From contig JANNRR010000011.1 in assembly GCA_031401675.1 (NCBI GenBank), positions 1-64,000 on the forward strand: a stretch of 64,000 bases of DNA, given 5' to 3'. Under the pieces are notes generated by a model. That model worked only from the letters and a program-made list of their open reading frames with translations, was not told the DNA's origin and ran no database searches. Each line of letters starts with the position of its first letter. Within the stretch, counting starts at the first letter, position 1. Origin of the DNA: JANNRR01 sp031401675 (GTDB lineage Bacteria > Pseudomonadota > Alphaproteobacteria > Rhodobacterales > Rhodobacteraceae). Shown here one piece after another: positions 26,891 to 35,979 of this stretch. The position numbers and the translations under genes are program-made.

Positions 26891-27853
26891 ATGCTGGAAA
26901 TTGCCGAATTCATCAACCCGACCCCCTCGCCCCTTTGGAAGCTGGCCAAGCAGGCCGGGGTTGATCTGGCGGTGGGTGGCCTGCCGTTCGACAGCCTGCT
27001 TGCTGGCGAGAAGCTGTGTGATCTTGAGCCGCTTCGCCGGATGCAGGAAACCTATGATGCCGGCGGCTTCCGCCTTGCCGTCATCGAAGCGCGCCCGCCA
27101 CTGAACAAGGCCAAACGCGGCCTGCCGGGGCGGGATGAGGAGATTGCGACGGTCTGCACTCTGATCGAAAACATGGGCAAGCTGGGTATCCCGGTCTGGT
27201 GCTATGAATGGATGACCGATTTCAACTGGGTCCGCACCAACATGGCGACGCCGTCGCGCGGCGGGTCGGTGGTGACCAGCTTTGATCTGAACGACGTGCC
27301 CGACGACCTGACCAAAGAGCCGCCGATTGAGGAAGAGGCGCTGTGGTCCAATCTGGAATACTTCCTGAGGAGTGTGCTTCCGGTGGCGGAAAAGGTCGGC
27401 GTGAAACTGTCGATGCACCCCGACGATCCACCGTTGTCACCCATTCGCGGCGTGGGCCGGATCATGCGCAGCATCGCCAACTACCAGCGGCTGGTCGAGA
27501 TGGTGCCCAGCCCGGCGAACACGATCACCTTGTGCCAGGGCAATTTTACCCTGATGACAGATGACCTCCCCGCCGCGATCCGGGGCTTTGGTCCCAAGAT
27601 CTCGTTTGTGCATTTCCGCGATGTCCGGGGCGTGCCGTCGCGGTTCGAGGAAACCTGGCACGATGCCGGCCAGACCGACATGCTGGCCTGCATGAAGGCC
27701 TACCGCGATATCGGCTTCAACGGCGTTCTGCGGCCAGACCACGTCCCGACGGTCGAAGGCGACAGCAACGAAAACGCAGGTTACTCGTCGTTCGGCAGGC
27801 TCTATGCCATCGGCTACATCCGGGGTTTGCGGGAAGCGGTCTATGCGGGCTAG
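26891..27853 (+). CDS. UxuA-like mannonate dehydratase family protein
   Basis: A 320-residue TIM-barrel protein with the metal-binding residues of D-mannonate dehydratase (UxuA): H176 in HPDDPP, C215 in CQGN, H241 in HFRDVRG and D283-H284 in RPDH. It also has the family's GRLYAIGYIRGL end. UxuA converts D-mannonate to 2-keto-3-deoxygluconate, using Mn or Fe. At 320 residues it is clearly shorter than E. coli UxuA (394), so the substrate may differ. It is joined to the importer operon and to an SDR gene four bases downstream. Confidence 0.85.
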   Translation: MLEIAEFINPTPSPLWKLAKQAGVDLAVGGLPFDSLLAGEKLCDLEPLRRMQETYDAGGFRLAVIEARPPLNKAKRGLPGRDEEIATVCTLIENMGKLGIPVWCYEWMTDFNWVRTNMATPSRGGSVVTSFDLNDVPDDLTKEPPIEEEALWSNLEYFLRSVLPVAEKVGVKLSMHPDDPPLSPIRGVGRIMRSIANYQRLVEMVPSPANTITLCQGNFTLMTDDLPAAIRGFGPKISFVHFRDVRGVPSRFEETWHDAGQTDMLACMKAYRDIGFNGVLRPDHVPTVEGDSNENAGYSSFGRLYAIGYIRGLREAVYAG

Positions 27854-27856
27854 ATC

Positions 27857-28681
27857 ATGAGGATTGCCGTTACAGGCGGCAGCGGCGGCATCGGCCGGGC
27901 CATCACCGACGCCGCATTGGCGCAGGGGCATGGCGTGGTCAGCATCGACCGCGTCGCACCCCCAGAACCGCTGGCCCGGGCCGGCCTGAGCTATGTCCAA
28001 GCTGATGTGGCCGAATACGATGCGCTTGTCGCGGCTTTCACCGGCTGCGACGCGATGATCCACATGGCGGCAATCCCGCATCCGATGAAGGACCCCAACC
28101 ATATCGTGCACAACAACAATGTCGTCGGCAGCTACAACGCAATGCGGGCGGCCGTCGAGTGCGGGATCATGCGCATTTGTCAGGCCTCATCGGTCAATGC
28201 CATCGGTCAGGCCTACAGCCGGGTGCCATGCTACGACTATTTTCCGATCGACGAACACCATCCGAACCATGCCGAGGATCCCTACAGCCTCTCGAAATGG
28301 ATCTGCGAACAGCAGGCCGACGCCTTTGCCCGCCGCTACGAAGGCATCAGCATCGCGTCGCTGCGCTTTCACTGGGTGCTTCCCGACCGCGCCTATGCGG
28401 CAAAACACTATGCCAACCTCGACTGGAAGCCGGAAAAGCACCTCTGGGCCTATACCCGCCGCGATGCCGCCGCCGACGCCTGCCTGTTGAGCGTCTCGAC
28501 CGACCTGAACGGGCACGAAGTGTTCTATATCGTCGCCCCCGATACCGCCTCGCCAGAGCCAAGCAATGACCTTGCCGCCCGGCATTTCCCCGGCATCCCG
28601 GTACGGGGCGCGCCGCAGGGCCGCTGGAGTTTCATGACATCGGCCAAGGCCGAACGGCTGCTGGGCTGGCGGCACCGATGA
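27857..28681 (+). CDS. NAD-dependent epimerase/dehydratase family protein, uronate-dehydrogenase-like
   Basis: An extended SDR of 274 residues with the Rossmann motif TGGSGGIGRAI (6-16), the catalytic triad S112 / Y143-xxx-K147 (YSLSK), and HMAAIPHP after strand 4. Overall it resembles uronate dehydrogenase, which oxidises hexuronates to aldarolactones. That fits the lactonase and aldarate-type dehydratases downstream. An epimerase role is the main alternative. The foreign HNH gene begins about 100 bases after its stop, so the original operon may have been split there. Confidence 0.75.
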   Translation: MRIAVTGGSGGIGRAITDAALAQGHGVVSIDRVAPPEPLARAGLSYVQADVAEYDALVAAFTGCDAMIHMAAIPHPMKDPNHIVHNNNVVGSYNAMRAAVECGIMRICQASSVNAIGQAYSRVPCYDYFPIDEHHPNHAEDPYSLSKWICEQQADAFARRYEGISIASLRFHWVLPDRAYAAKHYANLDWKPEKHLWAYTRRDAAADACLLSVSTDLNGHEVFYIVAPDTASPEPSNDLAARHFPGIPVRGAPQGRWSFMTSAKAERLLGWRHR

Positions 28682-28701
28682 CGCTGACTCGATTGAGTGC
28701 C

Positions 28702-28723
28702 CAAGAAAGATTGCGCTTTCTTG
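28702..28723. promoter_or_regulatory. Inverted repeat before the HNH gene
   Basis: CAAGAAAG-ATTGCG-CTTTCTTG is a perfect 8-bp-arm repeat between the SDR stop and the HNH gene. It has low GC and no T-run, so a terminator is possible but weak. An operator for the HNH gene is an alternative. It may mark the left boundary of the inserted DNA. Confidence 0.4.
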
Positions 28724-28778
28724 AGCTGAGATGGCGGTTGCAACGCTACAGAGCTATTCTTACTGGAGTAATCGACCT

Positions 28779-30383
28779 ATGAGCTCTTTCTATCTTGATC
28801 GACTGAAACCTGAGGAGCGACTCGCGTTAATTCGCGAACTGCATGAGACGCAGAAAAGCCACTGCTTCATCTGTGAAGAGGATGTGGACTTAGCGGTACA
28901 CAAGAATTCAATCGACATTGATCATGTAGTCCCGCTCTCGGTCGGCGGGAAAGACGACCCAAACAACTTTGCGCTTACACATCAAAGTTGCAACCGCTCG
29001 AAACAGGCATCGAACCTTGAAGTCGCGCGTATCCTGCATAGGTTCACCCGGCTTCAAAAAACTCTTCAGGAAGTCAATCGCAGCCCCAACCTTGGCGACG
29101 TACTCGCCGAGGCAAAGGGAGGAAGCAGTCAGCTTGGCTTCAAGTCCAATGGAAAGACGGTGACTTATAGCTTTGCCGAATTGGGAGATAATACGCTCCA
29201 TACCGTTCCGGTTTATGTGGATAAACTGAGCGGCTTCACTTACTTCTTCGCTCTAATGCCAATCGAATATCTGGCTCACGACTCACACATCAACCCGCGC
29301 TCGATCAGCGCAAGTATTTCGAAGTTAATTGCGGAATTCTATCAAAAGCGGCCACAGCTTCATGTGGCCCTGGGCTGGGTAGAATCACCGCAAGGCCGGA
29401 GCTCGATTCATGTCTTCGACGGTCAACACAAAGTGGCAGCGCAGATCATGCTTGGAGTGCGGAGCATCCCTGTTCGCGTCTTCATTGACCCAGATGCGGA
29501 CACTTTGATTACCACCAACACCAATGCCGGAACTACCCTCAAGCAGGTGGCATTCGATAAATCCGTCCAGCGCCACTTAGGCGGAACGCTCTATCAGGAC
29601 CGCATTCAGCGGTTCCAGACGGAAACGGGCCTAGCAGAGGATGACGTCCGTTTTTCGGAGCGCGATTTGGTCAACCATTTCAGGGGACAATCGAGTGAAA
29701 TAAAGCGATACATCCTGGATGCACTTCGAAGTAGCGTAACTTCCGATAAGGAAAACAAACTCATGGATTACATTGATTTGGGCGGACGAGGAAAGGAGCG
29801 GCCGCTTTCATATAGTACTATCGAAAGGACATTTTACTCATTTTTTGTTTGTCAAGAGGTACTTCAGACGCCTCTCGATTACTTGCTGGAGGAAGGAAAA
29901 AATCCTCGCGATCTGGAACGGCAACAGATTCTACGCCTTATGAATCTTATTGCCCAAGAGATTTACGTAGAAAAGTTCGATCCCACCCTTGGAACGGACA
30001 AGATTGAAAACAGATTGCAGAATGGCACTGACTATCCGCATGAACACCTCCGGGCGGTTCGCATGAGCAAGGAGGAAATTCTGTACAATTGGTTGAGTTA
30101 CGTAGGGCAAGTAGCTCACCAATATTTCATCATGCAGGGAACACCGGACCCGCGGGAGCGGCTGTTTCAGCAACCATTCCCCGAGCAAGTGTGGGAGAAC
30201 ATCCGTAAGTTCGTTCGCAGCTTGCAAGCTCTCCCGATGTGGGTCAATCGGGATCTTTCGGTGACAGTGTTTGGGGGCAAGCAGAACAACAGTTTCTGGA
30301 AAACGGTATTTGAGACAGGGCGAACCCCGCAAGGCATGCAGGTATTGGCACAGCCGCTGAATCTCATTGAGATGATTAGATGA
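28779..30383 (+). CDS. HNH endonuclease fused to a ParB/DGQHR-like domain
   Basis: A 534-residue protein not assignable to a named family. At the N terminus is an HNH nuclease motif: C29-FI-C32, D48-H49 in IDIDHVVPLSVGG, N62/N63 and H68-QS-C71-N72 (HQSCNRSK). A middle part (about 145-240) resembles ParB/sulfiredoxin-type or DGQHR proteins, with LMPIEYLAHDS, INPRSISASISKLIAEF and the key FDGQHKVAAQIMLG at 213-226. The long C-terminal half (about 260-534) is helical and unrecognised. The start chosen has GGAG ten bases upstream; an ATG 48 bases earlier is possible. Codon usage is much richer in A/T than that of its neighbours, suggesting horizontal transfer. A defence or DNA-modification-sensing role is conjecture. 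Confidence 0.75.
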   Translation: MSSFYLDRLKPEERLALIRELHETQKSHCFICEEDVDLAVHKNSIDIDHVVPLSVGGKDDPNNFALTHQSCNRSKQASNLEVARILHRFTRLQKTLQEVNRSPNLGDVLAEAKGGSSQLGFKSNGKTVTYSFAELGDNTLHTVPVYVDKLSGFTYFFALMPIEYLAHDSHINPRSISASISKLIAEFYQKRPQLHVALGWVESPQGRSSIHVFDGQHKVAAQIMLGVRSIPVRVFIDPDADTLITTNTNAGTTLKQVAFDKSVQRHLGGTLYQDRIQRFQTETGLAEDDVRFSERDLVNHFRGQSSEIKRYILDALRSSVTSDKENKLMDYIDLGGRGKERPLSYSTIERTFYSFFVCQEVLQTPLDYLLEEGKNPRDLERQQILRLMNLIAQEIYVEKFDPTLGTDKIENRLQNGTDYPHEHLRAVRMSKEEILYNWLSYVGQVAHQYFIMQGTPDPRERLFQQPFPEQVWENIRKFVRSLQALPMWVNRDLSVTVFGGKQNNSFWKTVFETGRTPQGMQVLAQPLNLIEMIR

Positions 30384-30504
30384 CCGACACGTGGGTTTGT
30401 AATCTGTATGCTTGCCGAACGGCGGTATCGTGCCAAAACCGGAGCTCCAAAGTGAACCAATGCCGCCTGTTTCTCCTCCCACCATGTCCCAGCGAGTCCA
30501 CGCC

Positions 30505-31683
30505 ATGAAGATCACCAACGTCACCACCGCCGTCATTTCCGGCAATTTCCCCTGGGTTCTTGTGCGCATCGAAACCGACAAGGGCATCACCGGACTGGGC
30601 GAGGCCTACTGGGGGGCTGGTGTCGCCGAACTGGTTCACCGCGCCAAGCCATTGCTGATCGGCGAAGACCCGACCAATATCGCCCGGCTGGTGTTCATGA
30701 TGGAACGGTCGCTGTCAGGCGAAGGCTCGCAGGGCGGCGTGACCGTCACCGCGATATCCGGCATCGAAATCGCACTTTGGGACCTGATGGGCCGCGCTCA
30801 CAACCTGCCGATCTCCACCTTTTTCGGCGGCCGCTTCCGCGAAAAGATCCGCATCTACGCCGATTGCCACGACGGCGATACGCCCGACCCGGCTGACTAC
30901 GCCAAACGGGCTGTCGAAGTGGTGGCGGCAGGCTTTACCGCCATCAAGTTCGATCTGGACAACCAGAACCCCTACACGCTCGATCTGTCCGACAACGACC
31001 ACTCCCGCCGTCATTGGGTGGAGCCTTTCAACCGGCTGATCGGCAGTCAGGAAATGGCGTGGATGGTTTCGGTCGCCACGGCGGTGCGTAAAGCCGTCGG
31101 CCCCGAGATCATGGTGGCGATGGACGCGCACTGGAAATTCGGGGTCAATGACGCGATCAAGCTGGCGCAGGCGTTGGAACCGCTGGATTTGCTGTGGCTG
31201 GAAGACCCGGTGCCGCCGCACAATATCGAGGCCCAGCGCCACGTCACCCATTCCACCCGCACCCCGACCTGCACCGGCGAAAACCTGTATTGGCATCAGG
31301 GCTACCGCGAACTGATCGAGAAACAGGCGGTGCGGATTATCACGCCGGATATCCCGAAAATGGGCGGTCTGCTGGAATTCAAAAAGGTCGCCGACCATGC
31401 CAACCTTTATTACATCCCGATGGCGCCGCACAACGTCGCAAGCCCGATCGGTACTGTAGCCTGCGGCCACGTCTGTGCGGCGATCAGCAACTATCTGGTG
31501 ATGGAGTATCACGCCCACGATGTCGATTGGTGGGGCGATCTGGTCGAAGGCGGATCGCCGATCAAGGACGGCTTCATCCCGCTGAACAACAAGCCCGGGC
31601 ATGGGTTGGCGTTGAACGAAACAGTGGCGAAAGCCCATCTGAAACCGGGCTACTCTTATTTCGGCGATAATCCGACGGCGTGA
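30505..31683 (+). CDS. Enolase superfamily acid-sugar dehydratase (1 of 4)
   Basis: A 392-residue mandelate racemase/muconate lactonizing family protein. The N-terminal capping domain is followed by the barrel with K148-x-D150, D207-x-H209 (AMDAHWKF), E233 (LEDPVPP), E259 (TGEN) and H309 (PHNVASPIG). These fit metal ligands D/E/E and acid-base residues of an acid-sugar dehydratase. The D-x-H pattern is like galactonate or mannonate dehydratases. It starts 121 bases after the HNH gene; the start at [10 protein letters not shown] matches the family, and an upstream ATG (MSQRVHA) is an alternative. The substrate is not assigned. Confidence 0.82.
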   Translation: MKITNVTTAVISGNFPWVLVRIETDKGITGLGEAYWGAGVAELVHRAKPLLIGEDPTNIARLVFMMERSLSGEGSQGGVTVTAISGIEIALWDLMGRAHNLPISTFFGGRFREKIRIYADCHDGDTPDPADYAKRAVEVVAAGFTAIKFDLDNQNPYTLDLSDNDHSRRHWVEPFNRLIGSQEMAWMVSVATAVRKAVGPEIMVAMDAHWKFGVNDAIKLAQALEPLDLLWLEDPVPPHNIEAQRHVTHSTRTPTCTGENLYWHQGYRELIEKQAVRIITPDIPKMGGLLEFKKVADHANLYYIPMAPHNVASPIGTVACGHVCAAISNYLVMEYHAHDVDWWGDLVEGGSPIKDGFIPLNNKPGHGLALNETVAKAHLKPGYSYFGDNPTA

Positions 31684-31690
31684 GGATCAT

Positions 31691-32902
31691 ATGAAAATCA
31701 AGGACATAAGGGTCATCGTCGCCTCGCCGGGCCGCAACTTCGTGACGGTAAAGATCATCACCGATCAGGGGCTCCATGGCATCGGCGATGCCACGGTGAA
31801 TGGCCGCGAAAAGGCGGTGGTGGCCTACCTGCAGGACCATTTGATCCCGATCCTGATTGGCCGCGACCCTTCCCGGATCGAGGACATTTGGCAGTACCTG
31901 TACAAGGGTGCCTACTGGCGGCGCGGCCCGATCACCATGGCCGCCATCTCCGGCATCGACATGGCGCTATGGGATATCAAGGCCAAGGCGGCGAACATGC
32001 CGCTTTATCAGCTGCTGGGCGGCGCCTCGCGCGACAAGGTGATGATCTATCAGCACGCGGGCGGCATGACGATTGACGAAACCGTCGAGAACGTTGTGGC
32101 TTTGCGTGAAAAGGGCCTCGACGCCATCCGCGCCCAGGTCTCGATCCCCGGCCTGCCGCCGATCTATGGCACCGGGCCATCGACCGATCAGGCCACCGGA
32201 GGCATGGTGCAGGCCCGCCCGGTGGAAGAGGTCTGGTCCACCCACAAATACCTGCCCCTCGTCCCGAAACTCTTCGAGAAACTCCGCGACACGCTGGGCT
32301 GGGACGTCCACCTGCTGCACGACACCCACCACCGCCTGACCCCGATCGAGGCGGCGCGCCTCGGTAAAGACCTTGAACCCTACCGGCTGTTCTGGCTGGA
32401 AGATCCGGTGCCGGCCGAATTGCAGGAAGGCTACCGGCTGATCCGTCAGCACACCACCACACCGATTGCGCTTGGCGAGATTTTCAACACCATCTGGGAT
32501 TGCGAAAAGCTGATCAGCGAACAATTGATCGACTATATCCGCGTTACTTCTGTCCATGCCGGCGGCGTCACCGGCCTGCGCCGCATCTTCGACTTTGCTG
32601 CCATCTATCACGTCCGTTCTGCCTGCCACGGACCGATGGATGTCTCGCCGGTCGCGATGGGGGCCAATGTCCATGTCGACCGCTGGGTGCCGAATTTCGG
32701 CATCCAGGAATACTCCGGCTATACCGATGCCACCCACGAAATGTTCCCGCACGACTGGCAGCAGCGGGGCGGCTATCTTTACACCGGCGAGGCCATCGGC
32801 CACGGTGTCGACATCGACGAGGCCGTCGCCGCCAGACACCCCTACAAACCAGCCTATCTGCCTGTGGCCCGCGCTGAAGACGGCACGCTCTGGAGTTGGT
32901 GA
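31691..32902 (+). CDS. manD: D-mannonate dehydratase, ManD type
   Basis: A 403-residue enolase-superfamily protein closely matching ManD/Rsp[21 protein letters not shown] and [20 protein letters not shown]. The active-site residues are R147, Y159, D211-x-H213, E237 and E263, essentially the same positions as the characterised ManD. The reaction is D-mannonate to 2-keto-3-deoxy-D-gluconate. A second, unrelated UxuA-type mannonate dehydratase lies in the same locus, so either both are needed or their substrates differ. Some ManD-like proteins prefer D-gluconate or have low activity, so the substrate should be treated as probable. Confidence 0.85.
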   Translation: MKIKDIRVIVASPGRNFVTVKIITDQGLHGIGDATVNGREKAVVAYLQDHLIPILIGRDPSRIEDIWQYLYKGAYWRRGPITMAAISGIDMALWDIKAKAANMPLYQLLGGASRDKVMIYQHAGGMTIDETVENVVALREKGLDAIRAQVSIPGLPPIYGTGPSTDQATGGMVQARPVEEVWSTHKYLPLVPKLFEKLRDTLGWDVHLLHDTHHRLTPIEAARLGKDLEPYRLFWLEDPVPAELQEGYRLIRQHTTTPIALGEIFNTIWDCEKLISEQLIDYIRVTSVHAGGVTGLRRIFDFAAIYHVRSACHGPMDVSPVAMGANVHVDRWVPNFGIQEYSGYTDATHEMFPHDWQQRGGYLYTGEAIGHGVDIDEAVAARHPYKPAYLPVARAEDGTLWSW

Positions 32903-32906
32903 CACC

Positions 32907-34061
32907 ATGAAGATCACGGCGATCAAACCATTCCCGGTCTGGGTCGGCCGCCGCAACCAGCTGATCGTCAAGGTCGAAACCGATGAAGGTATCTTCGGCT
33001 GGGGCGAAAGCGGCCTGTCGGGCCGCGAACGCGCGGTCGTCGGTGCGCTGGAACACTTCGCCGAGTTCCTGCGGGGGCGCGACCCATTCCTGATCGGCGC
33101 GATCTGGCAAGAGGTCTATCGCAGCCAGTATTTCGAAGGCGGTCGGGTCTTGCAGGCGGCGCTTTCGGCCATCGACATCGCACTGCACGACATCAAGGGC
33201 AAGGCGCTTGGCGTGCCGGTCCATCAGTTGCTCGGCGGAAAGCAGCGTGACGTGATCCCCACCTTTGCCTCGACCCACGCCCCAGACGCAGCAGGCCGGA
33301 TCGAACAGGCGCAGTCGCTGATTGCTGCTGGCTGGACCGCAATCCGCTTCTTCCCCGATTTCTCCGACACGGACGGCATATTCGAACCCCGCGAACACAT
33401 CGCCTCGACCGCACGCGCCTGCACCCTGGCGCGACAGGCGCTTGGCGATACCGTCGTGCTCGGCATCGACTGGCACCACCGCCTGTCTGTTGCCGAAGCC
33501 GCCAGCTTCTGCCAGAAAATGCCGCGCGGAACGCTCGATTTTCTCGAAGAACCGATCCGCGACGAGACGCCGGAGGCTTATGAAAGCCTGCGCACCCTGA
33601 CCGACATTCCCTTTGCCATCGGCGAGGAATTTGCCTCCAAATGGCAATTCCTGCCCTATATCGAGCGCGGCATCCACCAGTTCAACCGGCTAGATCTGTG
33701 CAACGTCGGCGGCTTTACCGAAGCCATGAAGGTCGCCGGCTGGTCCGAAGCGCATTATGTGGACCTGATGCCGCACAACCCGCTTGGCCCGGTTTGCACC
33801 GCCGCGACGATCCATTTCTCTGCTGCCGTCGCCAATTTTGCCTGGCTGGAAACCCGGGTGAACCCCGGCGATCTCTATGCCGGGGGCGAAACGGATGATG
33901 TGTTCAACCAGCAGCCGCGGTTGCAGGGCGCGGTCTATCCGGTGCCCGATACCCCCGGCCTCGGCATCGAAATCGACGAAAAGGCCCTGATCCGCGAAAG
34001 CTTCAAATTTTGGGAAGCCCCGCACCTGAAACGCCGCGACGGTTCCGTCACCAACTGGTAA
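32907..34061 (+). CDS. Enolase superfamily dehydratase, galactonate-dehydratase-like (3 of 4)
   Basis: A 384-residue protein opening MKITAIKPFPVWVGRRNQL. Barrel residues: D188-x-H190 (GIDWHH), E214/E215 (LEEP), E240 (GEE) and H290 (PHNPLGP), the pattern of D-galactonate dehydratase. The strand-2 lysine of the superfamily is replaced by R147 (AIRFFPDF), which a His-based dehydratase may not need. The protein is strongly similar along its length to the next gene, including the identical SFKFWEAPHLKR end, so the pair is a tandem duplication. It starts five bases after manD. Confidence 0.82.
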   Translation: MKITAIKPFPVWVGRRNQLIVKVETDEGIFGWGESGLSGRERAVVGALEHFAEFLRGRDPFLIGAIWQEVYRSQYFEGGRVLQAALSAIDIALHDIKGKALGVPVHQLLGGKQRDVIPTFASTHAPDAAGRIEQAQSLIAAGWTAIRFFPDFSDTDGIFEPREHIASTARACTLARQALGDTVVLGIDWHHRLSVAEAASFCQKMPRGTLDFLEEPIRDETPEAYESLRTLTDIPFAIGEEFASKWQFLPYIERGIHQFNRLDLCNVGGFTEAMKVAGWSEAHYVDLMPHNPLGPVCTAATIHFSAAVANFAWLETRVNPGDLYAGGETDDVFNQQPRLQGAVYPVPDTPGLGIEIDEKALIRESFKFWEAPHLKRRDGSVTNW

Positions 34062-34065
34062 TTGC

Positions 34066-35217
34066 ATGAAAATCCGCGCCATCACCCCCTATGCCGTCTG
34101 GGTCGGCATCCGCAACCAGCTGCTGGTCAAGGTCGATACCGACGAGGGCATCTTCGGCTGGGGCGAAAGTGGGCTGTCGGGCCGCGAAAAGGCCGTCATG
34201 GGCGCGATTGAGCATTATCGCGAATTCCTGATCGGACGCGATGCCTTTGCCATAGGCGCGTTGTGGCAGGAAATGTACCGCAGCCAGTATTTCGAAGGCG
34301 GCCGGGTTTTGCAGGCCGCCATCAGCGCCATCGACATCGCGCTCTATGACATCAAGGGCAAGGCGCTTGGCGTGCCGGTGCATCAACTCCTCGGAGGCAA
34401 GCAGCGCACTCACATCCCGACCTTTGCAAGCACCGGCGCTCCGCCCGGGCCAGAGATGATCGAACAGGCCCGGCTGCTGATGCAACATGGCTGGACGGCG
34501 ATGCGCCTGTCGCCGGCCGATCACCAGTCATCGGGCCGCTACGAGCCGCGCGAAAGCATTCCCGAAACTGCGAAATGGTGCGTCAAGGCACGCGAGGAAC
34601 TGGGCGACGCGGTGGTGCTGGGGATCGACTATCATCACCGCCTGTCTGTGGCCGAGGCCGCCAGTTTTTGCCAGAAAATGCCCAGCGGCACGCTCGATTT
34701 TCTGGAAGAACCGATCCGCGACGAGGCGCCCGAAGCCTATGAGGCATTGCGCCGCCTGACCGACGTGCCCTTTGCCATCGGCGAGGAATTCGCCTCGAAG
34801 TGGCAATTCCTGCCTTACATCGAGCGTGACCTTCACCAATTCAACCGGCTCGATGTCTGCAACGTCGGCGGCCTGACCGAGAGCATGAAGGTCGCGGGCT
34901 GGTCCGAGGCGCATTATGTCGACATGATGCCGCACAATCCCCTGGGACCGGTTTGCACCGCCGCCACAGTGCATTTCTGCGCCGCCGTTGCGAATTTCTC
35001 ATGGCTCGAAACCCGCTCCTCGCCGGCCGAGAAACTCGGTTTCGACAATGCCGACTTTTTTCCGGTCCAGCCGCGTATCGAAAACGCCGTCTATATGGTC
35101 AGCGACGCCCCTGGCCTCGGGGTCGAGGTGAACGAAGACCTGATCCGCAAGCAAAGCTTCAAGTTCTGGGAAGCGCCACACCTGAAACGCGCCGACGGAT
35201 CGGTCACCAACTGGTAA
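34066..35217 (+). CDS. Enolase superfamily dehydratase, galactonate-dehydratase-like (4 of 4)
   Basis: A 383-residue paralogue of the preceding gene with the same residue numbering: R147 at the usual lysine position, D188-x-H190 (GIDYHH), LEEP, GEE and PHNPLGP. Differences cluster around residues 124-165 (GAPPGPEMIEQ, ADHQSSGRYEP), the barrel segment that contacts the distal end of the substrate. The two copies may therefore act on different epimers. It begins four bases after its twin and precedes the RraA-like gene by 12 bases. Confidence 0.82.
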   Translation: MKIRAITPYAVWVGIRNQLLVKVDTDEGIFGWGESGLSGREKAVMGAIEHYREFLIGRDAFAIGALWQEMYRSQYFEGGRVLQAAISAIDIALYDIKGKALGVPVHQLLGGKQRTHIPTFASTGAPPGPEMIEQARLLMQHGWTAMRLSPADHQSSGRYEPRESIPETAKWCVKAREELGDAVVLGIDYHHRLSVAEAASFCQKMPSGTLDFLEEPIRDEAPEAYEALRRLTDVPFAIGEEFASKWQFLPYIERDLHQFNRLDVCNVGGLTESMKVAGWSEAHYVDMMPHNPLGPVCTAATVHFCAAVANFSWLETRSSPAEKLGFDNADFFPVQPRIENAVYMVSDAPGLGVEVNEDLIRKQSFKFWEAPHLKRADGSVTNW

Positions 35218-35229
35218 AGGACGCCTGCC

Positions 35230-35979
35230 ATGACCCTCACGAAAGACATCACCCGCCCGGCGAAAGAGCATGTGTCCGCGCTTCGCAAGCTCGGGGCCGC
35301 CACCGTTGCCGGAACGCTGGCGCATCTCGGTATCCGCCAGCCGCATATCCAGGGCCCGGTCAGCTGGAACAAGGGCAGGGTCATCGCCGGCCCGGCCCTG
35401 ACTCTTCTGATGATGCCCAAACGCGAGGATCTTTACGGCGAGGGCGAATACCTCGACCCCGAAAAGCAGTTGCACCGCCATGTCCTTTACCACGCCCAGG
35501 ACGGTGACGTGGTGGTGGTGGATGCGCGCGGCGACATGACGGCAGGCATCTTCGGTGAGATGATGATGACATATTTCAAGGGGCGTGGCGGTATCGGCAT
35601 GGTCATCGACGGCTGCGTGCGCGACTATCCCGGCCAGATCGAACTGGACATGCCGCTGTGGATCCGCGGCCTGACGCCCAACTTTCACACACAGACCGGC
35701 CTGATGCCCTTTGATTTCAACTGCCCGATCTCCTGTGGCGGCGTCACCGTTATCCCGGGCGACATCATCGTTGCCGATGACGACGGCGCCGTTTGTGTGC
35801 CCGCCGCGATGGCTGCAGCGGTCATCGAACATGCCGGCGTCCATCACGACTGGGAAGATTTTTCGAAGTACATGTTGCTGCGCGGCGGTGCCCTGCAACG
35901 CTACTACCCTTTGCACGACGACGCGCGCGGCGAATACGAGGCATGGCGCAAGCTGAACCCGATGAAGGTCATGCCATGA
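35230..35979 (+). CDS. RraA-like / HMG-CHA aldolase family protein
   Basis: A 249-residue protein of the RraA fold with the catalytic surface of class II pyruvate aldolases: GxxGE (106-110), then MVIDGCVRD with R131-D132. These aldolases cleave keto-acids such as 4-hydroxy-4-methyl-2-oxoglutarate to pyruvate. Next to dehydratases that make 2-keto-3-deoxy acids, it is a good candidate for the cleaving step, especially as no KDG kinase or KDPG-type aldolase is nearby. The RNase E regulator function of true RraA is unlikely. It overlaps the lactonase start by ATGA. Confidence 0.8.
   Translation: MTLTKDITRPAKEHVSALRKLGAATVAGTLAHLGIRQPHIQGPVSWNKGRVIAGPALTLLMMPKREDLYGEGEYLDPEKQLHRHVLYHAQDGDVVVVDARGDMTAGIFGEMMMTYFKGRGGIGMVIDGCVRDYPGQIELDMPLWIRGLTPNFHTQTGLMPFDFNCPISCGGVTVIPGDIIVADDDGAVCVPAAMAAAVIEHAGVHHDWEDFSKYMLLRGGALQRYYPLHDDARGEYEAWRKLNPMKVMP

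Noticed and set aside
28779..30383. A complete Dnd or other phosphorothioation/BREX-type system around the HNH gene
   Set aside because: Neighbours on both sides are sugar-catabolic enzymes. No cysteine desulfurase, sulfotransferase, methylase or helicase gene is present, so only a stand-alone gene can be claimed.
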